A DNA stretch of 19,058 nt from an uncultured Candidatus Melainabacteria bacterium (lineage in GTDB: Bacteria; Cyanobacteriota; Vampirovibrionia; Gastranaerophilales; Gastranaerophilaceae). The position numbers were made by a program, and so were the translations under genes. Under the pieces are notes generated by a model, which did no database searches, was not told the origin of the DNA, and saw nothing but the letters and a program-made list of their open reading frames with translations. The first letter of the stretch is position 1. Each line of letters opens with the position of its first letter. The stretch covers positions 1 to 19,058 of the forward strand of contig CAMHMW010000017.1 of NCBI GenBank assembly GCA_946186335.1. The letters run 5' to 3'. Below, piece by piece: positions 8,069-15,814 of this stretch.

Positions 8069-8080
8069 TTGGCATGCCAA
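8069..8080. promoter_or_regulatory. 12-bp perfect palindrome in the nrdJ leader
   Basis: TTGGCATGCCAA reads the same on both strands and ends 19 bases before the nrdJ ATG, just downstream of the predicted transcription start. With no loop it is a poor RNA hairpin but a good shape for a dimeric repressor operator. It does not match the NrdR box pattern I know (ACAC-A/T-rich-GTGT). The regulator is unknown. Confidence 0.45.
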
Positions 8081-8098
8081 TAGTCTTTTATTTATAAG

Positions 8099-8127
8099 AT
8101 TTTACCCGCAATATAATTCAAAATCAA
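8099..8127 (-). promoter_or_regulatory. Promoter for nrdJ
   Basis: On the minus strand TTGATT (8127-8122) and TAAAAT (8104-8099) are separated by exactly 17 bases. Transcription would start near 8092, giving a leader of about 43 nt that contains the 12-bp palindrome. That leader is too short for a cobalamin riboswitch. Confidence 0.55.
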
Positions 8128-8211
8128 TCGGGTTGGGTAATCTTGTTATGGGTGTCCGGTCGGCATTATCCAAAATATTACCGATATTGCGAATACATTT
8201 ACCCCTTTTTG

Positions 8212-8220
8212 TGGTATTCT
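8212..8220 (+). promoter_or_regulatory. Candidate extended -10 promoter of the importer operon
   Basis: TGGTATTCT fits the extended -10 pattern TGnTAnnnT. A start 7 bases beyond it falls at 8227, the A of the first credible start codon, and no Shine-Dalgarno sequence precedes that codon. This would give a leaderless message. No good -35 is visible. Confidence 0.35.
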
Positions 8221-8226
8221 TTGAAT

Positions 8227-10062
8227 ATGTTTAAAAAAGCGGTCAGGGTTTTATTAATCATATTGTTATGCTCGTTAGTGTTGAAGGGGTGTCTTGTGAA
8301 AGATACCGTGCAGACAGAAAATTCTTCTGCCCTTAAAAACTCTGATGTGGTAAAAGTTGAATATCCTTTACCTGTGACTGTAATAAAAGACGGTGTTGAT
8401 TATCTGGAATCACAGGCTGAGGTCGGAAAATTCGGTGGACAGTTGGTTTCATCAACCATCGGGGAAGGACCTAAAACCTTTAATCCGTTTAACTGCAAGG
8501 ATGCAACATCTTCAACAATGGCTGGTGTGATGTATGACGGTTTGTTATCAACCGATCCGACAACAGGGCAGCCTGTTCCGAAACTCGCAAAATCTTTTTC
8601 CATAGAACCTGACGGCAGAACATATATAATAAATTTGCGAAAAGGTATAAAATGGTCTGACGGCAAACCGATTACCGCAGATGATGTAGTTTTTACCTGG
8701 AAAGATATAATCTTTGGCGGACTTGGTGACACTTCAACAAGAGATTCTTTGTATATTGACGATAAATTGCCGACAGTTGAGAAGGTTGACAATTATACCG
8801 TTAAATTTGTTACACCGAAACCTTTTGCCCCGTTCATAAGAATTTTATCAACCCCAATTGCTCCGAAACATTATTTTAAAAATGCGGTAAAAGCAGGCGG
8901 TTCTGATTTTGACAGATTTATGTCAACGGATGTCAAGCCTGAGGATATAGTTGTATCGGGGGCGTTTAAACTGAAAGAGTATGTCCCTGCTCAAAGGGTT
9001 GTTTATGAAAGAAACCCTGATTATTACGAAATTGATAAAAACGGGGATAAACTGCCCTATCTGGATAAGTTGGTTTATTTAATCGTGGGTGATTTGAATA
9101 ACGAGGTTTTGAAATTTGAGGCAAAAGAACTTGATGTGATAACTTTGCAGGGTTCAAAAGTTGCGAGATATAAAACATTAGAACCGCATTCTGATTTTAA
9201 ATTATACAATTTGGGACCAACGACAGGAACTATGTATTTGTCTTTTAATTTGAATAACCGTAAGGATTCTAAGGGTAAGTATCATGTTTCACCCGTTAAA
9301 CAAAAGTGGTTTCAGGATTTGAATTTCAGAACGGCTGTTGATTATGCCATAGACAGACGCAATATGGTGTTTAATATTGCAAACGGTATTGCGCAGCCTC
9401 TGTTCACTCCCGAAAGTTTAAATTCAATTTATCTTAACAAAAATCTCAAACCTTATGAAAAGAATTTGAATAAATCACGTGAGTATCTGAAAAAATCAGG
9501 GTTTTATCTGAAAGACGGCAAGTTGTACGACAAAGAGGGAAATCGTGTTGAGTTTGATTTATACACAAATGCGGGCAATACCGAACGGGAAGCCATTGGT
9601 GTTATGGTAAAGCAGGATTTGGAAGAACTCGGAATGAAGGTTAATTTTAAACCGATAGAATTTAATTCGCTTGTAAATAAACTTGTAAGTACTTTTGACT
9701 GGGATATGGTTATAATGGGACTTACAGGTTCACCTTTAGAACCGAACGGCGGGAAAAACGTCTGGTTGTCTGACGGAAGATTACATATGTTTAATATGAG
9801 AACCCCGGAGGAGGGCAGGGCAGGAATACTCCCGTGGGAAAAAGAACTTGATTATTGTTATAATCAGGGTGCTCTGGCGACAAAATTTGAGGACAGAAAG
9901 AAGTTTTATGACAGGTATCAGGAAATAATTTATAATCAGAAACCTATGATTTATATTTATTCCCCTGTTATAATAACGGCTATCCGCAAAAAGTTTAAAA
10001 ATGTATATCCGTCATCCCTGAACGGTATGCTTCATAATTTGGAAGAAATTTATATCAAATAG
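8227..10062 (+). CDS. Family-5 extracellular solute-binding lipoprotein (peptide/nickel type)
   Basis: Periplasmic substrate-binding component of a Dpp/Opp/Nik-type ABC importer. From the ATG at 8227 the protein has 611 residues: a basic start (MFKK), a hydrophobic core at 6-19 and Cys22 in LVLKGC, a near-lipobox that suggests lipid anchoring although Lys at -2 is unusual. The family-5 signature spans about 117-160 (LAKSF, then DGRTYIINLRKG, then WSDGKPITADDVVFTW). The remainder matches the usual two-lobed fold length. I prefer 8227 over an in-frame TTG at 8143 because the latter adds a 28-residue aromatic-rich stretch that would bury the signal peptide and would run through the leader region. 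The two permease genes follow. Substrate cannot be told from sequence alone; oligopeptides are the default guess. Confidence 0.88.
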   Translation: MFKKAVRVLLIILLCSLVLKGCLVKDTVQTENSSALKNSDVVKVEYPLPVTVIKDGVDYLESQAEVGKFGGQLVSSTIGEGPKTFNPFNCKDATSSTMAGVMYDGLLSTDPTTGQPVPKLAKSFSIEPDGRTYIINLRKGIKWSDGKPITADDVVFTWKDIIFGGLGDTSTRDSLYIDDKLPTVEKVDNYTVKFVTPKPFAPFIRILSTPIAPKHYFKNAVKAGGSDFDRFMSTDVKPEDIVVSGAFKLKEYVPAQRVVYERNPDYYEIDKNGDKLPYLDKLVYLIVGDLNNEVLKFEAKELDVITLQGSKVARYKTLEPHSDFKLYNLGPTTGTMYLSFNLNNRKDSKGKYHVSPVKQKWFQDLNFRTAVDYAIDRRNMVFNIANGIAQPLFTPESLNSIYLNKNLKPYEKNLNKSREYLKKSGFYLKDGKLYDKEGNRVEFDLYTNAGNTEREAIGVMVKQDLEELGMKVNFKPIEFNSLVNKLVSTFDWDMVIMGLTGSPLEPNGGKNVWLSDGRLHMFNMRTPEEGRAGILPWEKELDYCYNQGALATKFEDRKKFYDRYQEIIYNQKPMIYIYSPVIITAIRKKFKNVYPSSLNGMLHNLEEIYIK

Positions 10063-10077
10063 AGAGTAAATAGAGTT

Positions 10078-11049
10078 ATGGAAATTTTAAAATATATAAT
10101 AAAAAGAATATTGCAAACCATACCGCTTTTGATTTTGGTATCGGTAATAAGTTTTTTCATAATAAGGCTGTCTCCTGTTGACCCTCTTGCAGAATTAAAA
10201 TTAAATCCGTCAATTTCTCCTGTTACGGTGGAAAAAGAGCGTCAGCGTTTAGGATTGGATAAGCCGATTATTGTTCAGTACGGGAAATGGGCTTTTTCGT
10301 TTGTGCAGGGTGACTTGGGTGTTACCTCAACGGGTGAAAAAGTCAGCCAAAAATTAAAGGAGCGAATACCTAATACCTTACTTCTGACAATAATTGTAAT
10401 TCTTTTGACGTGGCTTGTCGGGGTTCCGCTGGGTATTTTGGCAGCAGTTAAATGGAAAACTCCTTTTGACAGAATATTAACCGTGTTTACCAGTATCGGA
10501 ATGGCGATTCCGTCATTTTTTCTTGCAGTTTTACTTTTGATGTTTGCGGTTAAGACGGGGTGGTTTCCCATAGGCGGGTTAACGAGTCCTGATTATGCGG
10601 ATATGTCATTTTGCGGTAAATTTATTGATATTTCATATCATTTAGTTTTGCCGGTATTTGTACTGTTTATAATTTCTCTGGCAGGTTTGCAAAGACAGAT
10701 GAGAGCAAATATGCTTGATGTTCTGGATAGCGATTATGTCAAATTTGCAAGAGCAAAAGGACTTTCCGAATTTAAAGTTGTATATAAACATGCGCTGCGT
10801 AATGCTGTCAACCCGATGATTACTCTTTTGGGTTTTGAGTTTGCGGGTTTGTTGAGCGGAGCGGCATTGACCGAATACGTATTTCAGTATCCGGGACTCG
10901 GTCGCCTTATACTTGAAGCGGTTTTAAAATCGGATATAAATTTGGTTATGGCATCATTGATGATGGGTGCAGTGATGCTTATTGCGGGCAATTTGATTGC
11001 AGATATTCTTCTTATTATAACTGACCCCAGAATCAGAGGTAAGGCATGA
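10078..11049 (+). CDS. DppB/OppB-type ABC transporter permease
   Basis: First inner-membrane permease of the peptide-type importer. The 323-residue chain has the family layout: TM1 at about 11-30, a periplasmic loop with the conserved segment RLGLDKPIIVQYGKW (57-71), then TM segments at about 99-121, 133-157, 186-204, 248-270 and 289-315. The EAA loop that contacts the ATPase is at about 219-247 (FARAKGLSEFKVVYKHALRN within it), so an ATPase partner is expected. The protein ends ITDPRIR, typical of DppB. It lies 15 bases after the binding-protein gene, with only a weak AGAG ribosome binding site, and overlaps the next gene by 4 bases (ATGA). Confidence 0.93.
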   Translation: MEILKYIIKRILQTIPLLILVSVISFFIIRLSPVDPLAELKLNPSISPVTVEKERQRLGLDKPIIVQYGKWAFSFVQGDLGVTSTGEKVSQKLKERIPNTLLLTIIVILLTWLVGVPLGILAAVKWKTPFDRILTVFTSIGMAIPSFFLAVLLLMFAVKTGWFPIGGLTSPDYADMSFCGKFIDISYHLVLPVFVLFIISLAGLQRQMRANMLDVLDSDYVKFARAKGLSEFKVVYKHALRNAVNPMITLLGFEFAGLLSGAALTEYVFQYPGLGRLILEAVLKSDINLVMASLMMGAVMLIAGNLIADILLIITDPRIRGKA

Positions 11050-12116
11050 TAAAAGAAGTTTTAACTCAGTTATGGAAAGATAAATTTGCACGGGTTGCAC
11101 TCATTGTTTTGGGGATAATATACCTGATGCTGTTTTTTGCAGATTTTATTGCCCCCTATACAAAAGATTTTTCAGACAGAACAATGGCTTATGTTCCGCC
11201 ATCAAAAGTTTTTACAATTGATGAAAGCGGGAAGTTGTCAAAACCATACACTTATAACTATGTGCGGGAATTCGATTCTCAGACACTTGAAATTAAATAT
11301 AAATTTGACAGAAGTCAAAAACATTATATTAAGTTCTTTTCAAAAGGTCAGCCGTACAAATTTTTAGGTATAATACCGATGAAAAGACATCTGTTTACCA
11401 CAGACAGCGGAGGGAGAATTTTTCTTCTCGGAACTGATATAAACGGGCGTGATGTTTTTTCAAGACTTCTTTTTGGCGGAAGAATTTCAATGACAATCGG
11501 ATTTCTTGCGCTGTTTGTCCTGTTTCCTATTGGGCTTTTGTATGGCGGAATTTCAGGGTATTTTGGCGGTAAGGTTGATGCGGTTATGATGAGATTTGCG
11601 GAAGCCGTTATGTCAATTCCGAGTTTCTATCTGTTGATTATACTGGCATCTGTTTTGCCTTCCGGCATGACAAGTACTCAGAGGTTTATGCTGATAGTTT
11701 TGATTTTGGCACTAATCGGCTGGGCAGGGTTTGCAAGAGTTGTCAGAGGTATGGTATTGTCTGTCAGAACTCAGGAATATGTACAGGCTGCCAAAACTAT
11801 CGGGGCATCGGATTTGAGAATAATTGTCAAACATATACTCCCTCAAACCACAAGTTTTGTAATCGTTGCGATGACGCTTTCTGTTCCGTCGTATATATTG
11901 TCAGAATCAGGATTGAGTTTTTTGGGATTAGGTATTCAGCAGCCGGATGCAAGTTGGGGCAATATGCTTAAAGAGGCTCAGGAATTTACAAATATAATTT
12001 ATCGTCCTTGGCTTTTGACTCCCGGTTTTTTAATTTTTGTATCAGTTCTTGCCTTTAATCTGATAGGTGATACAATTAGAGATATACTTGATCCGCAAAG
12101 TAAAATCCGTAGTTAA
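11046..12116 (+). CDS. DppC/OppC-type ABC transporter permease
   Basis: Second inner-membrane permease, forming a heterodimer with the preceding one. TM1 is at about 17-37. A periplasmic insert of roughly 100 residues (about 38-140) precedes the conserved LLGTDINGRDVFSRLLFGGR (128-147), which is longer than in E. coli DppC but resembles the LGIIP-plus-RHLF insert I recall in other peptide permeases. The EAA loop lies at about 244-267 (AAKTIGASDLRIIVKHILPQ), followed by the GLSFLGLGIQQPDASWG segment at 289-305, typical of the DppC branch. The start codon overlaps the stop of the upstream permease (ATGA). No ATPase gene follows; the next gene encodes a TPR protein. Confidence 0.93.
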   Translation: MIKEVLTQLWKDKFARVALIVLGIIYLMLFFADFIAPYTKDFSDRTMAYVPPSKVFTIDESGKLSKPYTYNYVREFDSQTLEIKYKFDRSQKHYIKFFSKGQPYKFLGIIPMKRHLFTTDSGGRIFLLGTDINGRDVFSRLLFGGRISMTIGFLALFVLFPIGLLYGGISGYFGGKVDAVMMRFAEAVMSIPSFYLLIILASVLPSGMTSTQRFMLIVLILALIGWAGFARVVRGMVLSVRTQEYVQAAKTIGASDLRIIVKHILPQTTSFVIVAMTLSVPSYILSESGLSFLGLGIQQPDASWGNMLKEAQEFTNIIYRPWLLTPGFLIFVSVLAFNLIGDTIRDILDPQSKIRS

Positions 12117-12130
12117 TGGAGAGATTAGAA

Positions 12131-12817
12131 ATGAAGATTACAAAAAAAGCGAAACGCATATTAATAATTTCACTTATTGTAGCCGTTTTTTTTATAATTC
12201 TTGATATTTTACCCTTTTGGTTTATGTGGGCGGGGATAACTGCCCCGGAATTTTCAGATCAGATGGCATTGCAGAAAAAGGCCGTTAACACTTCTGTTTT
12301 CAGATTTCAAAAAATATATACAAGGAATAATATTTTGCCGTCTCTTGTTTTATCAGGTGATTATGATACGGCAATAGAATATTACAAAGATTTGGAAATT
12401 CTTGGCGGTGCGGATAATTTTAATACAAGGCTTGTTATTTATGCTCTTATAAATAAGGGTGATTATCATGAAGCACTGAGTTATGCCCAGTTGATAAATG
12501 ACAAAAGCAAAATGGCTCAGATTTATATAAAACTCGGTGATTATCCGAAGGCAAAAATACTTGTTAATGAGTTGCTGTCGGCTAAACATGTTGATATTTC
12601 AACATACGCATATAAAGCGGAATTGGCTTATGCCGAAGGTAATATTGGCGAGGCAAATAAATATGCGGACATTGTTATGGGCAAATCGTCGGCGTATCTT
12701 GATATTTTGTATCTTAAATCAAAAATTTGTAAAAAACAGGGCAAAGATGCGGAAGCGAAAAGATATTTTAATCAGGCCCAGTATATTGAAGATAAGAGAA
12801 AAAGCATCTATAGATAG
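12131..12817 (+). CDS. Membrane-anchored TPR-repeat protein of unknown function
   Basis: A 228-residue protein with an N-terminal basic segment and one hydrophobic helix (about 9-33) that looks like an uncleaved anchor, then a periplasmic-side region of short helical repeats. TPR-like units with the G-D/N-x-x-x-A pattern are visible at about 71-87 (SGDYDTAIEYY), 105-121 (KGDYHEALSYA), 127-145 (LGDYPKAKIL), 160-178 (EGNIGEANKYA) and 193-215. The ATG at 12131 is chosen because GGAGAG sits 7 bases before it; an in-frame ATG at 12116, overlapping the permease stop as TAATG, would add five residues. Being in the importer operon suggests a scaffold or assembly role, but that is inference only. Confidence 0.8.
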   Translation: MKITKKAKRILIISLIVAVFFIILDILPFWFMWAGITAPEFSDQMALQKKAVNTSVFRFQKIYTRNNILPSLVLSGDYDTAIEYYKDLEILGGADNFNTRLVIYALINKGDYHEALSYAQLINDKSKMAQIYIKLGDYPKAKILVNELLSAKHVDISTYAYKAELAYAEGNIGEANKYADIVMGKSSAYLDILYLKSKICKKQGKDAEAKRYFNQAQYIEDKRKSIYR

Positions 12818-12826
12818 GGAATGTGT

Positions 12827-13549
12827 ATGGAAAATTTAATAAATATTGATTTTTTTATAAGAATAACCGTTGCGGTTGTTTTTGGCTTTTGTATCGGTTT
12901 GGAAAGAGAAATAACGAATAAATATGCGGGTTTAAGAACTCATATTTTGGTTTGTTTGGGTGCGTGCGTATTTACACTTATTTCAATATACGGTTTTCCG
13001 ACATTTGCTCCCGGAGATAATGTTGACCCGATGCAGGCAACGGGAATCAGAGATACCGGACGTATTGCGGCTCAAATTGTTACCGGTATCGGTTTTATCG
13101 GTGCAGGTACGGTATTAAGAAACGGACCTATTGTTTTAGGGCTGACAACGGCGGCTACATTGTGGATAGCGGCAAGTATCGGTATGGCATGCGGTGCCGG
13201 AATGTTTGATATTGCTTTTGCGGGAACTTTCCTTGCTGTCTTGACTCTTGTTATTGTCCGAATTTTGGAAAGGAAATTTTTACCGAACAGTATCAAGCGT
13301 ACAAGACGTATCAGAATTAGTCTGGTTTGTACTCCGGAGGAAGTTGACAAGGTTCAGGATTTTGTTCTTGATAAATATAAAAATCTTGTTGAAATGACCA
13401 AAAAACCTCAACTTACGACTCCTGAAACGGTTAAACTTGCTTGTGTCGTAGATATTGCTGTTCAGAAAACCATTAAAGATTTGTATAAAACTTTCCAAAA
13501 ACAGGAAGGTATTGAGTCGGTTTCAATAAGAGAATTTAATGAGTTATAA
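12827..13549 (+). CDS. MgtC/SapB-family membrane protein
   Basis: A 240-residue inner-membrane protein of the MgtC family. Family marks are GLERE at 24-28, GLRTHILVCLGA at 35-46, RIAAQIVTGIGFIGAGTVL at 79-97, and LGLTTAATLWIAASIGMACG at 104-123, with about five membrane segments between 9 and 150. The soluble C-terminal domain (about 160-240) is ACT-like in length and position, as in longer MgtC homologues. Family members are linked to Mg2+ limitation and acid survival in pathogens, but in commensals the role is unclear; it is not itself a proven Mg2+ transporter. AGGGA at 12816-12820 overlaps the upstream stop and fits the ATG at 12827 better than the in-frame ATG at 12821. It is the last gene of the importer operon; no terminator is visible after it. 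Confidence 0.9.
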   Translation: MENLINIDFFIRITVAVVFGFCIGLEREITNKYAGLRTHILVCLGACVFTLISIYGFPTFAPGDNVDPMQATGIRDTGRIAAQIVTGIGFIGAGTVLRNGPIVLGLTTAATLWIAASIGMACGAGMFDIAFAGTFLAVLTLVIVRILERKFLPNSIKRTRRIRISLVCTPEEVDKVQDFVLDKYKNLVEMTKKPQLTTPETVKLACVVDIAVQKTIKDLYKTFQKQEGIESVSIREFNEL

Positions 13550-13570
13550 AATATATTTGTTAACATTACC

Positions 13571-13599
13571 TTTACAACCGTCTATATTTGGGTTAAAAT
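13571..13599 (+). promoter_or_regulatory. Sigma70-type promoter of the pyrH operon
   Basis: TTTACA (13571-13576) and TAAAAT (13594-13599) are separated by exactly 17 bases, in the only sizeable gap between MgtC and pyrH. Transcription would start near 13606, just before the ribosome binding site. The -35 hexamer is identical to that of the transporter promoter at 26-31. Confidence 0.72.
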
Positions 13600-13629
13600 C
13601 AGGCAAAGAGTAAGGGAGATATTGAGTTT

Positions 13630-14340
13630 ATGAAATACAAACGTATTTTGTTAAAGATAAGCGGGGAAGCACTTTTGGGTAGTCAGCAGTTCGGAATTGA
13701 CCAGGAACCTGTTGCAATGATTGCCAATGAGATAAAAAAAGTTACCCAAAACGGTGCTCAGGTTGCCGTTGTTGTGGGCGGTGGAAATATTTTCCGAGGT
13801 ATGAAAAACAGTGCAAAACTCGGAATGGATCAGGCATCTGGCGATTATGTCGGTATGCTTGCAACAGTTATGAATGCTATTGCTTTGCAGAGTGCATTAA
13901 ATCAGATAGGGGTTTCTTGCAGGGTTCAAAGTGCAATTGCGATGAATCAGATTGCAGAACCGTATATTCGCCACCGTGCAATCAGACATCTTGAAAAAGG
14001 CAGAGTTGTTATTTTTGCGGCAGGAACCGGAAATCCGTTTTTCACAACAGATACCGCGGCAGCCCTGCGCGCATCAGAAATTGATGCCGAAGCAATGCTT
14101 ATGGCTAAAAACGGTGTTGACGGAGTTTATACCGATGACCCGAATACCAACCCAAAGGCAGAAAAGCTCGATACAATAACTTATGACGATATTATTAAAA
14201 ACGGCTTAAAAGTTATGGATACGGCTGCCTGTGCTTTGTGTAAACAAAACAAAATACCTATTGTGGTATTTGATTTCAAAAAAGAAGATGGAATTAAAAA
14301 CATCTTGGATGGTCAGAAAATAGGAACATATATAAGTTAA
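13630..14340 (+). CDS. pyrH: UMP kinase
   Basis: Cytoplasmic hexameric bacterial UMP kinase (amino acid kinase fold) that makes UDP from UMP and ATP, feeding all pyrimidine nucleotides. The 236-residue length is typical. Visible motifs: LLKISGEAL at 7-15, VVVGGGNIFRG at 47-57, the GDYVGMLATVMNA stretch at 71-83, GTGNPFFTTDTAA at 132-144 and the NGVDGVYTDDP segment at 161-171. GGGAG lies 11 bases upstream of the ATG, a little long; a nearer GAG at 13624-13626 may contribute. It opens a housekeeping operon, and frr follows after 20 bases, the order usual in bacteria. Confidence 0.97.
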   Translation: MKYKRILLKISGEALLGSQQFGIDQEPVAMIANEIKKVTQNGAQVAVVVGGGNIFRGMKNSAKLGMDQASGDYVGMLATVMNAIALQSALNQIGVSCRVQSAIAMNQIAEPYIRHRAIRHLEKGRVVIFAAGTGNPFFTTDTAAALRASEIDAEAMLMAKNGVDGVYTDDPNTNPKAEKLDTITYDDIIKNGLKVMDTAACALCKQNKIPIVVFDFKKEDGIKNILDGQKIGTYIS

Positions 14341-14360
14341 TAATACGAAAGAGGTAAAAA

Positions 14361-14927
14361 ATGACAGAATCGTTAGAAGAATTATTTTTATTCGGCGAAG
14401 AAAAAATGGAAAAAGCGATTGCGCAGTTGCAGAGGGAATTTGGACAAATTCGTTCAGGACGTGCAAATCCAGGTATATTAGATAAAGTTTTGGTTGAATA
14501 TTACGGAGTTCCGACACCTTTAAGACAGATGTCGCAGGTATCTGTTCAAGACGGAACGACTCTTGTAATTACTCCTTATGATAAAGGGATAATGAAGGAT
14601 ATTGAAAAAGCAATTATCAAAGCTGAAATCGGTATTACCCCGAACAGTGACGGTATTTGTATCAGATTACCTTTCCCCCCTTTGACAGAGGACAGACGTC
14701 GTGAAATTTCAAAAGATGTTAAAAAATTAGGGGAAGATGCGAAAGTTGCAATAAGAAACATCAGACGTGATATGACTGATGGTCTTAAAAAACTTGAGAA
14801 AAGTGAAAATCTTCCGGAAGATGTTGTAAAAGATAATCAGGATAAAATTCAGAAGTTAACCGATAAATATACTGCAAATGTTGATTCTGCCGTTGCAGCA
14901 AAAGAAAAAGAGGTTATGACCGTATAA
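14361..14927 (+). CDS. frr: Ribosome recycling factor
   Basis: Splits post-termination ribosomes together with EF-G, allowing subunits to be reused. The 188-residue chain has the standard two-domain layout: a three-helix bundle built from about 1-30 and 105-186, and a small beta domain at about 31-104. Conserved elements include RSGRANP at 31-37, YYGVPTPL at 47-54, ITPYDK at 70-75, LPFPPLTEDRR at 103-113 and the IRNIRRD helix with Arg132. AGAGG lies a few bases before the ATG. The stop codon TAA shares its last base with the ATG of cdsA (TAATG), so the two are probably translationally coupled. Confidence 0.97.
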   Translation: MTESLEELFLFGEEKMEKAIAQLQREFGQIRSGRANPGILDKVLVEYYGVPTPLRQMSQVSVQDGTTLVITPYDKGIMKDIEKAIIKAEIGITPNSDGICIRLPFPPLTEDRRREISKDVKKLGEDAKVAIRNIRRDMTDGLKKLEKSENLPEDVVKDNQDKIQKLTDKYTANVDSAVAAKEKEVMTV

Positions 14928-15814
14928 TGCTTGATTTCAGTTTAAACAGTAATGCCGTAAAAATGTTAACCGGACTTGTTCTCGGTACAATTGTCATGTA
15001 TTCTATTATATATGGCTCATGGGCGTTGTTGTGTCTGCTTATATTTTTGTTGATTGTCGGTTCAAGAGAATATGTTAAAATACTAAATCACAAGGGTTTT
15101 TATCCGAGTTTAAAGGTTATCTATTTTACAGAAATTATCCTTGCAACCGTTGTATTCCTGAAAAGATTTGATTTGGTCGGAATTACATTAACGGTATGTG
15201 CAATGTGTTCATTCATGTGGGTTTTGTTTGTCGGACGTCAGCCGTATATAGCAAATGTTGCGACCACCCTTTTCGGAATGGTGTATTGCGGATGGTTTCC
15301 TCTGCATCTTATATTCCTTAGGGATTTAAGTTGTGACAAATATGACAGCGGTTTTGGCTTTGTTGTAATGATGTTTACCGCAATTTTGATGACTGATGTC
15401 GGATGTTATTATGTCGGTAAAAAATGGGGAAAACATAAACTGGCACCTGTTGTCAGTCCGAACAAAACAATTGAAGGCTCCGTAGGCGGGGTGATAGCTG
15501 CTATCATAGGTGCTTGTCTTGTTGGTTTGTATATTGATAAGTTGTTGTTTATTCCGATTAAATGGTATATTCCTATTTGTATTGGGCTTATCTCAACTAC
15601 CTTTGCCCAAATTGGCGATTTATGTGAATCTCTGCTCAAAAGAGATGCCGGAGTTAAAGATTCGGGAACGAGTTTGCCCGGACATGGCGGTTTTCTTGAC
15701 AGAACAGACAGTTTTATCTTAACAATTCCTGTTATGTATTACTTCTGCAAGTGCTTTATCTTCCATACAGAATGGATTGCTACTTTTACTAACTATGTGA
15801 AGGGTTTATTCTGA
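14927..15814 (+). CDS. cdsA: Phosphatidate cytidylyltransferase (CDP-diglyceride synthase)
   Basis: Integral membrane enzyme making CDP-diacylglycerol from phosphatidate and CTP, the branch point of phospholipid synthesis. The 295-residue chain has about eight hydrophobic segments between 12 and 276. The C-terminal family signature is complete at 235-261: SLLKRDAGVKDSGTSLPGHG followed by GFLDRTD, including the metal-binding Asp residues. The PNKTIEGSVGG segment at 178-188 is also characteristic. It overlaps frr by one base (TAATG) and rnc by one base (TGATG). uppS, which often lies between frr and cdsA, is absent here. Confidence 0.95.
   Translation: MLDFSLNSNAVKMLTGLVLGTIVMYSIIYGSWALLCLLIFLLIVGSREYVKILNHKGFYPSLKVIYFTEIILATVVFLKRFDLVGITLTVCAMCSFMWVLFVGRQPYIANVATTLFGMVYCGWFPLHLIFLRDLSCDKYDSGFGFVVMMFTAILMTDVGCYYVGKKWGKHKLAPVVSPNKTIEGSVGGVIAAIIGACLVGLYIDKLLFIPIKWYIPICIGLISTTFAQIGDLCESLLKRDAGVKDSGTSLPGHGGFLDRTDSFILTIPVMYYFCKCFIFHTEWIATFTNYVKGLF

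Noticed and set aside
8050..8142. Cobalamin riboswitch upstream of the B12-dependent reductase
   Set aside because: No B12-box-like sequence seen and the leader is too short for this roughly 200-nt element.
8143..8226. In-frame TTG start that would extend the solute-binding protein by 28 residues
   Set aside because: The extension is aromatic-rich, has no ribosome binding site, and would bury the lipoprotein signal that begins at the ATG at 8227.
13550..13570. Terminator between the MgtC-family gene and pyrH
   Set aside because: No stem followed by T residues is visible, so read-through from the importer operon into pyrH cannot be excluded.
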